Part shown: one piece after another, positions 12,185 through 12,564 of the stretch
Layout: every line of letters begins with the position of its first letter
How positions within the stretch are numbered: position 1 is the stretch's first letter
NCBI GenBank assembly: GCA_016213425.1
Contig: JACRAI010000019.1
Location: forward strand, 1-12,564
Source: an archaeon
Lineage (GTDB): Archaea > Nanobdellota > Nanobdellia > Woesearchaeales > ARS49
DNA: 12,564 nt
Direction of reading: 5' to 3'
Notes under the pieces: generated by a model
Database searches by the model: none
The model's input: only the letters and a program-made list of their open reading frames with translations
Told to the model about the DNA's origin: nothing
Translations under genes and position numbers: made by a program

Positions 12185-12564
12185 ACTAATTCTCCTTGAT
12201 GATAAATTCTTGCTTTTCCTCTATTAGGATAACTCAAATCATCTTCCATATTTCCAGTAACATAAATTTCTCCACCCGATGAAAGATGACCGGTTCCACC
12301 ACCAGTTATATTGCCAATTATTTTTATTTTCCCACCCATCATGTGGTTACCTGTAGAATCATTCACATCACCTTTAACTATAATCAATCCTTTTTCCATT
12401 TCAGAACCTGTCCAATTATTTACATCACCAATAATTGTGAGATTTTTTGAATTTAAATGACCAAGATAACTTAGTCTAGTATTAAAGTGACTTGTTAAAA
12501 CATCAAAATTATCTTCATCGGAAGTATTTATCAAATGGGATAAAAATATTCCGCAAAATTCAAA
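12163..12564 (-). CDS. GXGXG-type right-handed beta-helix protein, N-terminus cut by window edge
   Basis: The frame is open to the window edge (133 codons), so the 5' part lies outside; the TTG at 12534 is probably internal, since codons continue upstream of it (FEFCGIFLSH). From about 12444 to 12217 it has four turns of 18-20 residues: LTIIGDVNNWTGSEMEKG, LIIVKGDVNDSTGNHMMGG, KIKIIGNITGGGTGHLSSGG, EIYVTGNMEDDLSYPNRG. The pattern 'I-x-V-x-G-x-x-x-x-x-x-G-x-x-M-x-x-G' is that of the GXGXG domain in glutamate synthase C-termini and formylmethanofuran dehydrogenase subunit C. In those it is a structural helix, not catalytic. The short tail (ARIYHQGELVWPKEKY) ends right after the helix. A stand-alone helix, or the end of a larger enzyme, are both possible. 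Confidence 0.7.
   Translation of the reverse strand, partial: FEFCGIFLSHLINTSDEDNFDVLTSHFNTRLSYLGHLNSKNLTIIGDVNNWTGSEMEKGLIIVKGDVNDSTGNHMMGGKIKIIGNITGGGTGHLSSGGEIYVTGNMEDDLSYPNRGKARIYHQGELVWPKEKY
12190..12197 (-). promoter_or_regulatory. Shine-Dalgarno site of the 153-residue protein gene
   Basis: AAGGAGAA on the minus strand, about five to seven bases before the ATG at 12184, located inside the upstream gene. It is the strongest such site in the window. Confidence 0.55.

Noticed and set aside
12532..12534. TTG as true start of the beta-helix gene
   Set aside because: The frame stays open from it to the window edge and no ribosome site precedes it, so the gene more likely begins outside the window.

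Overview
The window looks like a piece of a very AT-rich archaeal chromosome, most likely from a small-genome DPANN lineage (Woesearchaeota/Pacearchaeota-like). That placement is inferred from gene content and promoter style, not from a marker gene. Seven or eight transcription units begin with a TATA-like box about 23-32 bases upstream of the start codon, the spacing of leaderless archaeal mRNAs. Internal operon genes instead carry Shine-Dalgarno-like GAGGT or AAGGAG. The SAM synthetase is the bacterial MetK type rather than the classical archaeal one, which suggests old lateral transfer.

Left part (1-3753): the 5' part of thiI (tRNA 4-thiouridine synthesis) and a SerB-like HAD phosphatase gene lie on the minus strand. 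Divergent from them is metK, interrupted by a 450-residue intein with an intact LAGLIDADG endonuclease. The intein sits between F and S of the MetK ATP-site signature GGGAF/SGKD, so the host enzyme can work only after protein splicing.

Middle part (3754-8857): a winged-helix/nucleotidyltransferase gene overlaps a HEPN gene, forming a toxin-antitoxin-like pair with TATACTA repeats in its promoter. Next comes a minus-strand operon of a YbaK/ProX-like aminoacyl-tRNA deacylase and an 81-residue protein built of three 17-residue repeats. A GNAT/FemAB-like transferase is divergent from that operon. A 9+2+9 palindrome sits exactly midway between the two divergent TATA boxes, suggesting joint control. 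Since FemAB-type enzymes often use aminoacyl-tRNA and YbaK enzymes hydrolyse mischarged tRNA, these genes may form one functional unit. A fused nucleotidyltransferase-HEPN gene and a eukaryotic-type phosphomannomutase-like HAD gene follow.

Right part (8858-12564): a 596-residue protein has the metal-site pattern of the endonuclease IV/xylose isomerase TIM-barrel superfamily but carries a roughly 150-residue charged helical insertion. A 350-base intergenic region follows, with a GC-rich putative structured RNA and a long inverted repeat. After it comes a vapBC toxin-antitoxin pair whose start codon lies in a dyad. The window ends with two overlapping minus-strand genes: an unrecognised 153-residue protein and a truncated GXGXG beta-helix protein. 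A degenerate word RGTTTGCRG, in places part of 7-base-period repeats, recurs in the intergenic spaces of the right half.
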